Part shown: positions 24,823-37,400 of the stretch, one piece after another
Numbering within the stretch: the first letter of the stretch is position 1
Layout of the letters: every line of letters starts with the position of its first letter
DNA from: Coriaria nepalensis
Taxonomy: Eukaryota; Streptophyta; Magnoliopsida; Cucurbitales; Coriariaceae
Direction of reading: 5' to 3'
Assembly (NCBI GenBank): GCA_027186245.1
Contig: CP114485.1
Coordinates: 1,550,001-1,614,000 of the forward strand
DNA: 64,000 bases
Program-made: the position numbers and the translations under genes
Notes under the pieces: model-generated
What the model was told of the DNA's origin: nothing
The model's database searches: none
Seen by the model: only the letters and a program-made list of their open reading frames with translations

Positions 24823-25259
24823 TATTTTGTGCTGAATCTTTTTATGTTACTTGGGTGTTAAAAAGTAAAATATGGTCTAGATGTTGTTTCATTCTGCATC
24901 TCTGGTAATTATCTAAACCTTTATCCTAGACTCCCAATCTCTAAATCGGCAGGCCATTACATAATGAGCGCGGGACGGACTTGTAAGTATTCATGTTGTG
25001 TAGTGTACAACGGACTTGTAAGTATTCATGTTGTGTAGTGTACAGACATTTTGCTTACCAGCACATTTTGTGAACAAACTCTGGTTCAAATAATTTACTT
25101 TTTGTTCACATGTCTTATAGCCCAGTTAAGTTACCCTTCTGGCCTTCTCTAACAGTGTGCCTTTGTTATAAGTGGGGGATCAAGGTTTCGAACTTATTTT
25201 GAATCCGTTTCTCTTTTTTATAAGTTCACTTTTTTCTTCATTTATTTTTTGGGAAATTC
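24823..25259. other. Convergent 3' flanks of KTF1-like and pectate lyase genes
   Basis: 3' untranslated sequence of two converging genes. It contains an exact 35-bp tandem duplication (24975-25044). No other gene. Confidence 0.55.
24975..25044. repeat. Exact 35-bp tandem duplication (2 copies)
   Basis: 24975-25009 and 25010-25044 are identical, beginning ACGGACTTGTAAGTATTCAT. It lies in the likely 3' UTR of the KTF1-like gene. Confidence 0.95.
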
Positions 25260-27732
25260 CTATAATGATAATAGCAATTGTAATGACAACAAATCACCCA
25301 AATTGGTGGTTGTATACAAAATTAGAATATATATCAGACACAACAGGACTGGGTCAATACACAATCCTGCTGGCCATGATGTACCACTATTGGCGCCACC
25401 CCCGAATATCATTCCAAAGAAGTCTCCATCTCCAGTATCCGTTCCTGGATTATTACCATTGTTGGTGGCAGTGGTGGTGGTGGTGGTGGGGGGGCCAACG
25501 CTACTGCCTCCGCTGCTACTGCTAAATCCTGGATTTGCAATGCCCTGACTAGCATCCCTGAACAGCAGTAAAAACAAACCAAGATTAACTTACTTTGAAT
25601 TGATTGTTAACTCTAGTTCTAAGAATGTAAAACAGATTAACAGAGGCAGTTCTAGATTAAAAAGCTGATTAATGGATTACTAAGTAAGTGGGCAGAGGGT
25701 CCCACTCACATGGGAAATAACTTAGGCATGTGGGCCTGTGGGGAGAGCTTGACTCATTATGGAAGAACTTTGTTCACTCTCTTTTTATCTATAATGGCTG
25801 GAAAGTCAATAGGAAGGAATATTATTGTGTCATATTTTCTACAAAAATAGATTGTCATATATTTTCCTTATCAACTTGGCCATCAATTTAATAATCGAAA
25901 GGCAAAAATCTATCCTGAAAGCCTAGAGCATGAGCTTTGATATTATCTTTCCAGGATTCGTTTTCTAAAAGAACACAAAAACTAGTCGGATCCACGACAG
26001 CAAAAAGGAGTAGAAAAGCATTTTCGTCATTTCATGCCTTACTCTTAAACAGTTAAACTGACAGGTAATACAGTTATCTTGTTAGTTAACATTAATAGTA
26101 GTTCTTAAAAGTTGAAACAAACAAGGTAAGGTAAACAGGGGATAAGATTAGGCAAGAACAGAGATGACAGGATGTAAGAAAAGCAAAATACCTGGGCGCA
26201 CCAAGAACCCCGGCAGTCATTGTAAGCTGATCGATAAGAGCAGCGGACTTGGGCTCCACGCTAGTGGCCTTTGCGTACTGAGAGCTCAGCCCAAACCCAG
26301 AAGGAACGAAGTAAGCCCCATTTACCATAATGTCCCCCTCCGTCCTCCAATTCCAATCCGTCCACTCTCTCTCCTCTGTCTCCACCCTCTTCGTCACCTC
26401 CTTCGCATTAGGATCCGTCGGCGCAGTGTACCTATTCCCCTGACTATTAATCGTTGGGCTAGCACTGCCGCCAATAGCATACATCTCCCATGCCGTGAAA
26501 TCATTATTCACCACGTGTATATACCCGCGTCTACACCGCGGCATACGCTGCACCAGCGCCTCACCAAAGTGGTTAAAAGATATAGTAACTTGCATGCCTG
26601 AATCCGCTACGTACGCATCGTTATGGCCCAATAACATGACCTCGTCGTGATGTGAAAAATAGTTGTTAGAAATGGTTATTCCGGTGGACCCCATTATGGC
26701 GTCGATCAAACCGTCTGTACAGTAGGACAAAGAGCAATGGTCGATCCAGATTTTGCGGGAGCTAAAGATGGAGATACCATCGCCGTCGGATCTGCCACGG
26801 AATCCTACGTGTGTTGGGGTGGACCGTATGATCGAGTTGCCCGTGGGTTTACAGTGGTGGACGCGGATGTTGTGGATTATTATGTTTGACACGTACTGCA
26901 GCGTTATGCAACCCCCGCCGGTGATTTCCACGTTTGCGCCACGACCGTCGATTGTTTTGTAGCTATTGAAAATGAGCTCGTGTTTGAGTTTGATCGACAT
27001 GTCTGATGAGAAGATTATCCAGAGGGGTTCGAATTGGATTACGGCGTGTCGGAGGGTGCCTGGTTTTGGGTTTGCTGTGTCTGAGTCAGAGGAGTCTGAG
27101 ACTATGTAGAACTGACCTCCTCTGCCTCCCATGGCGTCTTGGCCAAACCCTATGCCACAGTCGGCGAGTTTTTGACGGTTTGTTTGCCAGTTTGGGTCGC
27201 AACGCCAGCAATCGTCTATTGGGTTTCCAGTGAGACAGGAAAAAGTTTGGTCCTTCGTTTGGACGGATAGTGTTCGTCTTCTGGTGAGAGATTCATTGAC
27301 TCTCCTGCAAGAAAATAGAGAAAACATAGGAGGAGTCGTTGAAGAAACAGGGGAATTGGTAATGAGTGAAATGTTGGTGTGGATAATGAAAAAATGATTG
27401 ATACCCAGATGAGGATTTGATTAATTATGATGAAAATGAGTGAAATGGGAGATGCCCAGATGAGAAAAATAATGAAATTTATGATTGATTTATCATGGTG
27501 GAGAAAAACATAGTGATGATGAGCTGTATACATACCTTTGAACTTCTTGAACAACAGCATCAGGATTTGGGTGCTGATGAGGGAGGGAGAGGTTGTAGGA
27601 GTTAGCTCTGGAGAAAGGAAAGATTAATGCTTCTATTGTGCATATTAAGAAAATGCAGGTTGTTGTTAGAAGCAATCTTGAAGGAATGATAACTATGGAG
27701 GAGGGAGTATTTGCTTTTGTCATTGATATCAT
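25260..27732 (-). CDS. Pectate lyase (PL1) with C-terminal hydrophobic tail, 535 aa
   Basis: Cleaves de-esterified homogalacturonan in the cell wall by beta-elimination, with calcium. Three exons: 27536-27732, 26192-27304 and 25260-25557 (1608 nt, in frame). A hydrophobic signal or anchor segment is at about residues 15-38. The catalytic domain is in exon 2, with [51 protein letters not shown] and the RMPRCRRGY segment holding the catalytic Arg. The Ca-binding Asp context is intact. The last exon adds a Ser/Gly/Thr/Asn-rich stretch and ends in a strongly hydrophobic Leu/Ile-rich tail, resembling a GPI-attachment signal. Among Arabidopsis enzymes PMR6 is the known GPI-type pectate lyase, so a PMR6-like role is possible but not shown. 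Confidence 0.9.
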
Positions 27733-30135
27733 CAGCTTCTACTGTTAGAAGACTCTTTCTTTCATTAATGGGCTGCAAATTATCTTGGGAAATTGTGATG
27801 GGTGCTTATATAATAGAAACAAGATTACAGTAATAATCATGGCAATAATTTAGAGAAAAAACAATTGAGTTGCTTTCTTTGTGGGGGAGGGGGGGTGGCT
27901 GAAGTGATTAGACATGGAGCTTGGTGTGAAAACAGAGAAGAGGAGCCTCTGTTTCTAGCTTCTCTCTCATTGCTATCTTCCTTTCTTTCTCTCCCTCAAT
28001 CTCTATGATATCTCTCTGTTAATGGAGACTCTTTTCTTTCTCAGTTACTCAAAATTCCTATCTTGTATGCGAATTATTCTTAGGAGAAGAAGATTTATTG
28101 TAAAAAGGATATTGTGAGAGAGAGACAAAATCAAAGGCTTTTATCCATTTGTTAATGTCAAACAGCTTCTCATCAATTTTCCTTTCCCTAAGACCATAAT
28201 TATAAGAATTTATGTTGTTTTCCTTTTCTTTAAGATTATGTTTTCTGCAATCGGATTGAGATTCTTTGCGGCGAGGATGACAGAATGCATGTTCTTATTC
28301 TTTTCTTTTCTTTTTTTTCTTTCACTTTTGATCACCCCCTCGAGCGTAGATAACACCACCACCACCACCCCTCCTCCTTTTCTTAAAAAATAAAAATCTT
28401 TTCAAGTGGGAAAAAAAGGTATGAAGAAACTTTTGAATTTGTTGCCTACATTGTAACTTTCCTTGTTACCAAGTTAAGATCCTTGCCTACATTTTAACCC
28501 ATTTTAGAGAATCCTTGTTCCTCAAGAAACCGAGAGGAAAGATAAGCCTATAATCCTCTAATAAAATGGATATGCCTATGAATTACGATCATATGATTCA
28601 ACTTCGTCAATTACTACATTTTTCTATTTCAATATTATCCCTTTCGAATTTGGTAGGACACTGATCCCAAATTCCAAATTCCCTATGAGCATTGGCCTCG
28701 TGAAAAGTAGGTCAGGATGCATGCATGCATGCAATGCAATGCAATGCACGGATAAAAGAATCCGTATGTGTTATGTATCAAAAGCAACGACATACATGAT
28801 ACCAAAACCAAAACCAAAACAAAAGGAAGCAACATTATATTGTATACGGAAAGATCTATCAAATGAAGATGAATATTAAGACACGAATCTTGTTCGGGAG
28901 ATCAAATTTAGATAAAAATGAGACAAACATTTAGATATATATATATATATATTCATAACAAAGTTATTTAAATTTTGCTTAAGTTTAGCCTCCCAAAGTT
29001 ATTTACATATCTACTGTGTAATTCTCAAAATTAATTATTTAGAAATACAATATCCACCCCAAAGTTTTAAAAAATTTCAAAATTTGTCCCTACTTTTTAA
29101 TTTTTAATTTTATTTTTTTAAAATTTTTTTCAAGAAAAGGCATGAGGCTACAGCCCCACGTGGCTCCGCCCCTAGTCACGATATTCTTCACATGTGTCAT
29201 TGGTGAGACTAATCTCTAAATGGGTCGCGGACATAATAATGAGTGCAACATGATTCCATGATGTATTTAATGGAATAGGATTGATCCTAATTGGGGTTAC
29301 ATTATATATTGTAGCTAGATGGGTCAAATAACACTCATTTTCGGGGTTGATTCAAATGCGATAACGTGAGTTTCTAACTATCATAATTAATTTGATCCCA
29401 TATACATTGATTTGATTATGTATATCTTAATTAGATAAAATTTAAATTAATAAGTAAATAGAATATAAATAAATAAATAGATTGTTAAAATTTTAAATAT
29501 ATATTATGAGTAATAATAATACCTTAAAATTTAAATTATGTAATAATATATAAAAAAAATTACATAATTTAAAATTTTAATATCTATATAATCGATCATA
29601 ACAATATAAAAAACGAGCGAAGATGAATACCTACAAATGATTCGATGAAAATAAAAAGAAATTTTATAATCACATCGTGGCTTTATTAATTGAGTTCGTG
29701 ATGTGTTATTTCGATATAATATTATCTTGTTCTAAATCTAATGATATAAAATGACATCCATCAACTTGCATAAAAGAGAAAAAAAAAAACGTTATTTTTG
29801 CTTAGAAAGCAAGGAATAATAATGAGATAATAATATTTTTAAAAAATATTATCTTTTTTTTTGGAGGTTTGAATTTATTAAAGGAAAAAAAAAAAAAAAG
29901 GGTAAAAAATTCAAATTATTCGATTAATGGCTAGCAGCTACCTATAATAATTAATAATTAATAATATTAATAAAACTTTTTTTTTTCTCGACGAGTTGAC
30001 TCGGTCATTAAAAGAGAATCGACTCGGACTCGGTCTCTGTTAAACTGCATATTACTATTTTACCCTCACTTATCCCCTCTTCGCGCTCAATTTTCATTTT
30101 GATTCTTAGTTCAGAGAAGAGAGAGAGAGAGAGTG
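27733..30135. other. Long AT-rich intergenic region
   Basis: Promoter and 5' UTR of the pectate lyase gene, rich in (CT)n/(GA)n, occupy the left end. There is an ATGC/AATGC microsatellite at about 28717-28747 and a (TA)n run near 28938-28951. A GC patch with GGCTCCGCCCCTAG (about 29162-29175) resembles the end of a degraded transposable element. No gene recognised. Confidence 0.5.
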
Positions 30136-31458
30136 ATGGGGGACAAAGAGAGAAGCCGAACTTCGATCATGGAGGTATATCACTCTTGAATCGGGGACTT
30201 CGATCTCTGTAGGTACCTTCTGTGATTTTTCCTGTACTTCTCCTAATTTCTCCAATATGATTTCCACTTCAAATGATTAGGATTTTCACCCATTTATCCT
30301 CTCTCTCTATTTTTCTGTACCTTTGCAAGTGCTTAGCTTTGTTGAAGTTTATTGGCTTGGGCTCGCATACTTTAATTTATTGATTGCATTAGCTTTTTTG
30401 AAGTTGCAATGTTTGTGCACTTGTAGGATTCTGAGAAAAATAGCCAGATATTGGCGGTACCCTTGCACATTGTTCTAATAATTAATTCTGCAGAATTTAG
30501 TAAGAAAATTATGTGTCTTGGTGAGAAACTGAACTTTATTTATTTTCAGGAACTTAATGCAGGGAAAGATAAGGTAAGTTGAGTTGCTGAAGCGGAGGGT
30601 TTGTACAGTTTAATAGCTTGATCACTCTGTTAGAAAAATTAGGACTTTTCTTCCATGCACTTTCAGCTGAAGACGCTTCAGCATGACCTGGGATGCAAAA
30701 ATGGTTTTCTCATCTCAAGGAAGTTGGTTTTACTAGTCTCAGCTGTTTTGACGGCTTTAAGGAAATGCTTAGGTTGTCAGACTAGACTCTATAAGGTTAT
30801 CATGAGTTACAAACTAACCATTTTGGATTCTGTGATCTGTATGTTTGACTTATTGATTCCATATTTTTATAGAGGAGAAAGCCTTACCAGTAACATGCCA
30901 AAGTAGTGCAAATGAGGTACTTAATAAACCAAACCACATATTTCTTTTACAAAATATAATCGTTCACTCTGCGATCATTTTTGCGTTATGTCTTTAACAA
31001 ATTTTCTGTCATAAATTTAAGGTAGGAACAACAAACAGCAGTGAGTTGGGAGAATCCTCTCATGCAACTAAGGAGGAAAATCACCCTCGTGCTAAGAGAA
31101 GACGGCAATCAAAACATTCTCAGAGTACCCAGATCATTCTTTCCCTCTCGTTTTGCTTGTACCTTCGGGCCCTGTAGTTCTAAAACAAGTCCTTTCAAAG
31201 GAGAAGGCTGAAGACGAAAGGTTTGTACATGTTTAATTGCTTTAAAAGATGAGGGTTTTCCAATAATTAAATTGAGTGAAATAGAATTTGGTTTGCTTCA
31301 TAAGGGAGTTGGCAGAGGATAAATCCGAGGAACCAGAACAAAGAAAAGAGGAAAACCAAAGATTGTCTGACAGGAGTAGGCCGGTGCGCCGAGCAGTCCA
31401 GAGGGTCCAATCCTACAAGTAAGTTTTTGTTAATATAAAGATGCGTAGGCTTGAGTGA
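30136..31458 (+). pseudogene. Shrunken shugoshin (SGO)-like gene, probably degenerate
   Basis: Shugoshins protect centromeric cohesin in meiosis. Splice-compatible pieces: 30136-30174, 30427-30456, 30550-30573, 30667-30726, 30875-30916, 31022-31124, 31178-31220, 31305-31422. They read in order as SGO segments: KNSQILAELNAGKDKLKTLQ and HDLGCKNG (end of the N-terminal coiled coil), an RAKRRRQSK basic block, LKQVLSKEKAEDE, and the C-terminal basic box VRRAVQRVQSYK. Joined they give only about 152 aa; most of the N-terminal coiled coil and the central region are absent. The conserved end is cut by TAA at 31420, after which the same frame continues to NIKMRR and a stop at 31456-31458, as if a Glu codon had become TAA. 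Joining 31124 to 31178 needs an unusually short 54-nt intron; otherwise the frame is broken there. A transcribed short gene is not excluded. Confidence 0.72.
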
Positions 31459-33082
31459 ATTGTTGCTTTTGCCAACAAGCTATTCAGTTTGTGGGGGGAG
31501 AGTAGTTTTGAGCATATGAAGAAGCATTCTGTAAACTGTATCTTTGTTTGTTAAACTTAGTTTAATTTTCAATCCATATTCTTCTTCTAAGTCAAAGTAA
31601 GGTTAAAAATACTGGCATACATACTTCCATTCATTGCGGTTGCTAGTAATCGACCGGTTTTTTGTTAATGGACTTGTAATGGATCAATTCCTAATCAGAA
31701 GAAATTAGCTTCGAACTTTATCTTTCGTGCAAATTGTCGTCGAGAAAAAATAGGTAAAAAACATAGATGTTTTGTCAATCAATCATATACATATACAAAC
31801 TCTAGCGTGTGGACCACCTATGAGCTATGTATTGTGGCATCTAACATGCAGACGCAGAAGAGGAGAAGTGAGGCCCATGAGGGGGACAGAAAGAAAGCTC
31901 CCCATCGTCATCATTTTATGCCAAACATACATGGAACCGCGTTGCCGCACGAAGTGGTAGGAAAAAAGGTCAAAAAAAAAAAAAAAAAAAAAAAAAGATG
32001 GAAAATTCGGTGATCAAAGTGGACATTTTCTCGTTATTCCAACAGGACTAGTGTTTGTCATAGCATTGGACTCCTTCTGTTCTATGCTTTTCCTTACGAG
32101 ATGCATAAAAGTTGATATTCACATCAAGTTTTCGTCTTTAGAGGAAACTGGATAAACACGGATAGACTTGTATTTACAGTATGGGAGAAAAACAGCTGGT
32201 GAGATTTGCTTTAGAACCCGGAGTACTTCATAAATAAAAAATTACTTATAATTATTAAGTGATTTATAAATAGAAGAAAAAAAAATACTTATAGTATGTT
32301 TATAAATAAAGGGTAAGAAAAAAAAATTGCTTACTTATAAAAAAATAAATATTAAATAATTAAAAAAAAAAAAACATTTTAAAGCTACTTATTTTATAAA
32401 GATAAAAAAACACTTTTAAATGCTTATTAGCACTATAATACGTCTCTTAATCATTTGATTATTGATTATTAGTTGGAATCTATGATATATATAATATCTT
32501 TCATGCTGGTCCAAGAAATACGCGTCTTTGAAATTTCTGATATACATCCTGATCCATGACCCTTCTAATAGTAGAGCGGCTGTGTACGGACCCTTTCAAA
32601 AGTTCCCATTTCGGACAAAATCTAACACATCATTCCAACTTTTAACATGATCAGCTGCTACTGTTAACTGATCGACGGCTGCCGTATAGTGATGCTTTTT
32701 TGAATAGATTGTGTTTAAATTTTAAATATATGATATATAATTGATGTAATATGTAATATAATGATATAATTTAATATATAAAATTAATATTAATCGATTT
32801 ATTATAAATAAAATTTATTTTCACGGATTTCACCGTTTGTGGTCTTTATATGAACATCGAATCTAGTTTTGCATAGCATTTTGGACTTCTTTCACTTTTC
32901 ATTTTCCATTTTGCCCCCCCCCCCCCCCCTCCCTCCCCGGTCCAATACATGTTCAATGAACAGAAGAAACCGATCAAACCTTGTTTTTATTTTTATTTTT
33001 TTTGGGTTTTAACTCTTTATAAGTAGCAAAAGAATCATCAGACACACTATTCTTCAACTCCCCGGCTGCAAAACAAGATTCA
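31459..33082. other. Intergenic with MITE remnant and homopolymer runs
   Basis: Contains a poly-A run at 31973-31996, a diverged MITE (32214-32446), a poly-C run at about 32914-32929, and the promoter of the next gene. No gene recognised. Confidence 0.55.
32214..32446. mobile_element. Diverged relative of the 1142-1390 MITE
   Basis: Flanked by TTA on both sides (32211-32213 and 32447-32449). The left end GAACCCGGAGTACTT and the reverse complement of the right end GAGACGTATTATAGTGCT are degenerate versions of the first MITE's ends. The interior has the same 'acttataa / ttataagta' AT-rich motifs. It is older and more mutated than the 1142-1390 copy. Confidence 0.6.
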
Positions 33083-33815
33083 ATGGAGCAACAATGCTTT
33101 CCTTCTAGCTGGGAATTCTGTCATCAAGAAGAAGTACCCACTATCCCTACCCACCCATTTTCTAAATCAATTTCCTTCTCATGAGATATGTGGATTTTTG
33201 TTTTGTTTTGTTTTTTTATTTTTGCTCTAACTTGATTGAAATTTGCAGGGTTTAGAAGACGACGAAGAACTAAAGCATGCTCTTCTCTGCACAAGTTTAG
33301 AGCTAGAGAGAACAATTATAACAGCTAGAGAGGAGATTTCCAGAAGAGAGTATCAACTTATTCACCTCAAGGATCAGCTTAGCAAAGCTACCAAAGAGAG
33401 AGCTGGGGCCCAAGCAAAATGCCAAATGCTAATGTCAGAAGAAAACCCTGAATCCTTCTCTGAGACATGTTCACAAACACCTTTAGTGCAGTCTATGCCA
33501 CAGTTTGCTATGAATAAACCGTTGCCGGAAAAAGGGAAGCTTTTGCGAGCGGTGATAGAAGCGGGACCACTGCTACAGAACCTTCTACTGGCTGGACCTC
33601 TTCCCCAGTGGGAGCATCCGCCGCCCCGACTTGATTTAACTGACATCCCACTAGTTTCTCTTTCTCCCCCACTAATTGGTCTTGATCAAGATTCTTGCAT
33701 GAATCCTACTGCTACTAGTGATGTTTGTTTGAACAGAAAGAGGCCGAATCTAGTGTTATGTGAAGAGGAATCTAGTGATTCTACCATGAACAAACATCAA
33801 AAAAGGGTTGTCTAG
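33083..33815 (+). CDS. DUF1635-type coiled-coil protein, 205 aa
   Basis: Two exons, 33083-33133 and 33249-33815, joined in phase 0 (618 nt). The first exon encodes MEQQCFPSSWEFCHQEE. The second opens with DDEELKHALLCTSLELE and continues as a predicted helix through EISRREYQLIHLKDQLSKATKER (about residues 20-75). A Ser/Pro-rich region and a basic C-terminus (NKHQKRVV) follow. The 'LKxxLLxTxxELE...LLxxAxxERDEA'-like coiled coil is the hallmark of plant DUF1635 (PF07795) proteins, whose function I do not know. It is intact and lies between two decayed genes. Confidence 0.78.
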
Positions 33816-34473
33816 TTACTAATCTTACTCAAATTTTCTGAATGTGGACAAAACTAGCAAACTTAGTGTCGTTCTCATCCTACCTTTGTCTCATTTGGGA
33901 TTTTGTTTATTTATCTTTTGCTTGATAATGAGTCATTAAAGTAGAATATAATGATTCTAAGTTTTACAAAATGCACCAAATCAAGTGTAAGAATTACTAT
34001 AAGGAAGTTTTATTTGAATGTTGATTACCATATGTTGCTATTTTAAACTATAAAATATACCAAAAAATGACCAAAAAAATAAAATAAAAAATATATATAT
34101 ATATATCCAGCAGCAAAAGGATCTGTAAGGCACCAGGTCGATACATCATAATTTACGATCGAAATGAATAAAAATAAATCTTCAAGACGCCGTCGTTTAA
34201 TCTTGTACGGAGGAAAATAAAAATTTCGATCTATTCTTATTTTTCAGATCCCATAAATTACACTAAAATAAATTGTAGTTTATATTTTTCTCACCACTTC
34301 GTTCTGTCTCATACTCGGACAGGAAAAGATGTCAGTTGCGTTTTCATCTTCTTCACTTTATCATCTACTTTAAGCATCGACGATTTTAACTACTTCTAAC
34401 GGTCATTTCCCTCCGCCTCGCGCTACAAGCATAAGGTATTGTTTTTCATCTTCTAGACGCCGTCGTTTAATCC
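33816..34473. other. Intergenic between DUF1635 gene and pullulanase pseudogene
   Basis: AT-rich with a (TA)n run near 34090-34106. A duplicated short motif 'AGACGCCGTCGTTTAATC' occurs at 34186-34203 and 34456-34473. A short open frame from 34329 (MSVAFSSSS...) resembles the start of a plastid transit peptide but stops quickly. It may be the original start of the pullulanase gene. Confidence 0.45.
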
Positions 34474-37400
34474 ATGCAGCCCAACCTTCCATCTTCTCTC
34501 TCCCATTCAAGCACATTCACCGACTACTGTCTCTTCGCTGCTCCTCCTCTTCGGCAATGTCCGTCGAAGAATCTAATTCAACTTCCCAGGTTCTTCCTCT
34601 TTAATTTCAGAAACTTAGTTGCCGAATGCGTTTCTCTCTTATTATTTAATCTCCTCTCAAGTATTCTTCTTTCTTAACTATGCTATCCCTCAAACTGAGC
34701 CAGAACTCAAAAATTATAATTTTTTTTCTTTTCTTGATCTGGAAATAAGTTGGCGGATAGCTTGCTGTACTCAAGAGCGTATTGGGTCAGCGAATCTATT
34801 ATTGCCTGGAATGTTGAAGTTGGAAATGGTTCTTCCTACCTATACGCTAGTAAAAAAGCTGCTTTATCTGTTAACACATAACGGTCTTAAACTGTCGGTA
34901 TATATGTGGCACATGGTTGTTCTGCAGCTAGTGGGAAATGCAACAACGTTACTGGTCTTCACTTAGCAGGTATCTTGGACGAGTTGTTCTCATATGATGG
35001 CCCTATTGGTGCTCTTTACTCAAAAGATGCTCTATCACTTTATATGTAGGCTCCAACTGCACATGTATTTCAATTTTCCAAAACATTCTCAACCATTTTT
35101 CACTCTAACAAGAAGTTATGCAGTTTTTTGACTCTCGCCTTTTAATGTAATAGGCAGTACGGGCATGCATATATAGGGATCCAATGGGTGGGGATCCCTT
35201 GGAAGTTGTCCAGCTTGAGGAGTATAATGGTGTTTGGAGAACTAAAGGACCAACAAGTTGGGAAGGTTGTTACTATGAGTATAAAGTGACTGTCTATCAC
35301 CCTAGCACATTGAAATTTGAAAAGTGCTATGCAAATGATCCATATACCAGAGGGTACATATGCTTTTTATCCTTAGTTGGTAAACTATTTTTATAAATTG
35401 AATTTTACTTTCTAGTGTACTTATGATGCTGTTTCTTTGTGGGAACAGGCTCTCCTCAGATGGAAGGCGTGCATTGTTGGTGAATCTGGACCCTGATACT
35501 TCAAAACCTGAGGGATGGGGTAAACTGGCAGACGAGAAACCCCAATTGCATTCTTTCTCTGACCTAAGTATTTATGAGTTGCATGTAAGGGATTTCAGGT
35601 AAAAACTTATTGCAGTTTGATTTCTTTCTGCCGTTGTTATGAATTATGTGCAGCAGTATTGTTCATTTTTCACCGTTTTGTATTGTAGTGCCAATGATCA
35701 CACAGTGCACCCTGATATTCGTGGTGGTTATCTGGCTTTCACTTTACAGGTAGTTTTGTTTCTTTACATCCTATGCTATGCCAGTACCTCTTCATTGATT
35801 TTCTTCAACTATAGTAAATGCTTTGGGAAAGAAAAGGGAAAATGATTGTTTATTTAAAAGCATACGCTGCTTGAAGGACTCGGCTGGTACACTTCATGTA
35901 AAGAAATTATCAAATGCTGGTCTCAGCCATCTTCATCTGCTTCCGACCTTCCAATTTGGCGACGTTGATGATCAGAAGGAAAATTGCAAGTCTGTGGGTA
36001 AGTTGTTTTCTAGTATTTGAATTGGATCATTTTGTCAATTATTTTTCTGCAAGTTGCAACAATATCTTCTACTGCTACAAGAACATTGGTAGTGTTGTCT
36101 GACTTCATGACATTAGAACTTTTGCAGATAAGGTTTTGGAAAAATTTGCTCCAGATTCAGATGAGCAAAAAGCTCTTATTACAGCTAGCCAAAATGAAGA
36201 TGGGTATAACTGGGGTAAGTCTAAAGCAGTGTCCATTTTTTCATCTTTTTTTGGGCACTTTTACGTTGTGTTGTGTTGTGTGTGTGTGTTTTCTTTTTTC
36301 TATTGATTCAGTCTGCTCTGTCTTGCCAAGATACAATCCTGTTCTCTGGGGAGTTCCTAAAGGAAGCTATGCGAGTAATCCAAATGGTCCTTGCCGGACA
36401 ATTGAGTTTAGAAAGATGGTTCAGGTATCTTATTTTTGTAATTTAGTTGTATTGTGAGAGTACCATCTATCCATTATGTAAGTGTATTATGTGAAATGGA
36501 TTATAGATGCATTGAGTTATGTCGTTCATGTACTCAACAAAAGTATTCCTTCATCATTTTAGATGATTTATAATGATTGCAGGCTCTTAACCGTATTGGC
36601 CTTCGAGTTGTATTGGACGTTGTCTATAATCAGTTGCATGGAAGTGGACCCTTTGATCAAAATTCCATTCTTGACAAGGTAACGGCTCTATTTCCACCTT
36701 ATGCTTTTTGGATTGTAAAGATAGCATTAGTATATACGGTTGTCCTATGGCTATTTCTCTATGTTAATTAGGAAAAATGATAGCTATTTCTCTAAACCGT
36801 ATTATTCACTTGCCAAACTAATGGAGCTTCTTACTGTCATCATATAATACACAAGGTACAAAATCTCTATTATATATATATATATATATTATTTATTTAT
36901 TTATTTCTTCCTCCAATAGGGAATTCCATTTTTCCATGTTGGTGATGAGTTACTTCGATCGAAATCGCTAGACCGCGATTCTTACAACTCTGGTGATTGG
37001 TTCAACAGGTCTTGAACCTATCCGAGACCATAATTTCCCTAATGCAACCTTATAGTCTCATAACAAAGGTTAGATTACTTTGAAAAAAGAATGTTTTCTT
37101 ATTGAAAATTTCAGGATCGACTTCACTTACACATCAAACAACTGGGTTGTCGGCCTTCCCCTGCAAGAGAAAAATGAAAAATCCTGGCCTCTGTAAGTTC
37201 CTAAAACTTGATATTTATCATTTTTTGTTGTTTTTCTGAGAGATTGGTATCTGGACTGATATACTTTCTCTTTTCAGAATCAAGCCAAGACTGGCTGATC
37301 CCTCCTTCAGGCCCAGTAAAAGTCACATCCTTGCTGCTGTGGAGAATTTTTCAAACCTGATACAAATTCGGTACTCTTCACCACTTTTCCGCCTGAGACA

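Noticed and set aside
24866..25000. tRNA gene in spacer regions
   Set aside because: I did not find a convincing cloverleaf or A/B box pair by eye in this or other spacers. A tRNAscan-SE run would be decisive.
31125..31177. Ordinary functional intron in the shugoshin-like gene
   Set aside because: At about 53-54 nt it is shorter than typical plant introns. It may rather be a frame-breaking insertion, so it is reported with caution only.
35047..35049. TAG as a sequencing error in an otherwise working pullulanase
   Set aside because: Independent lesions (missing catalytic exons, lost His, frameshift, earlier stop) make a single error insufficient.
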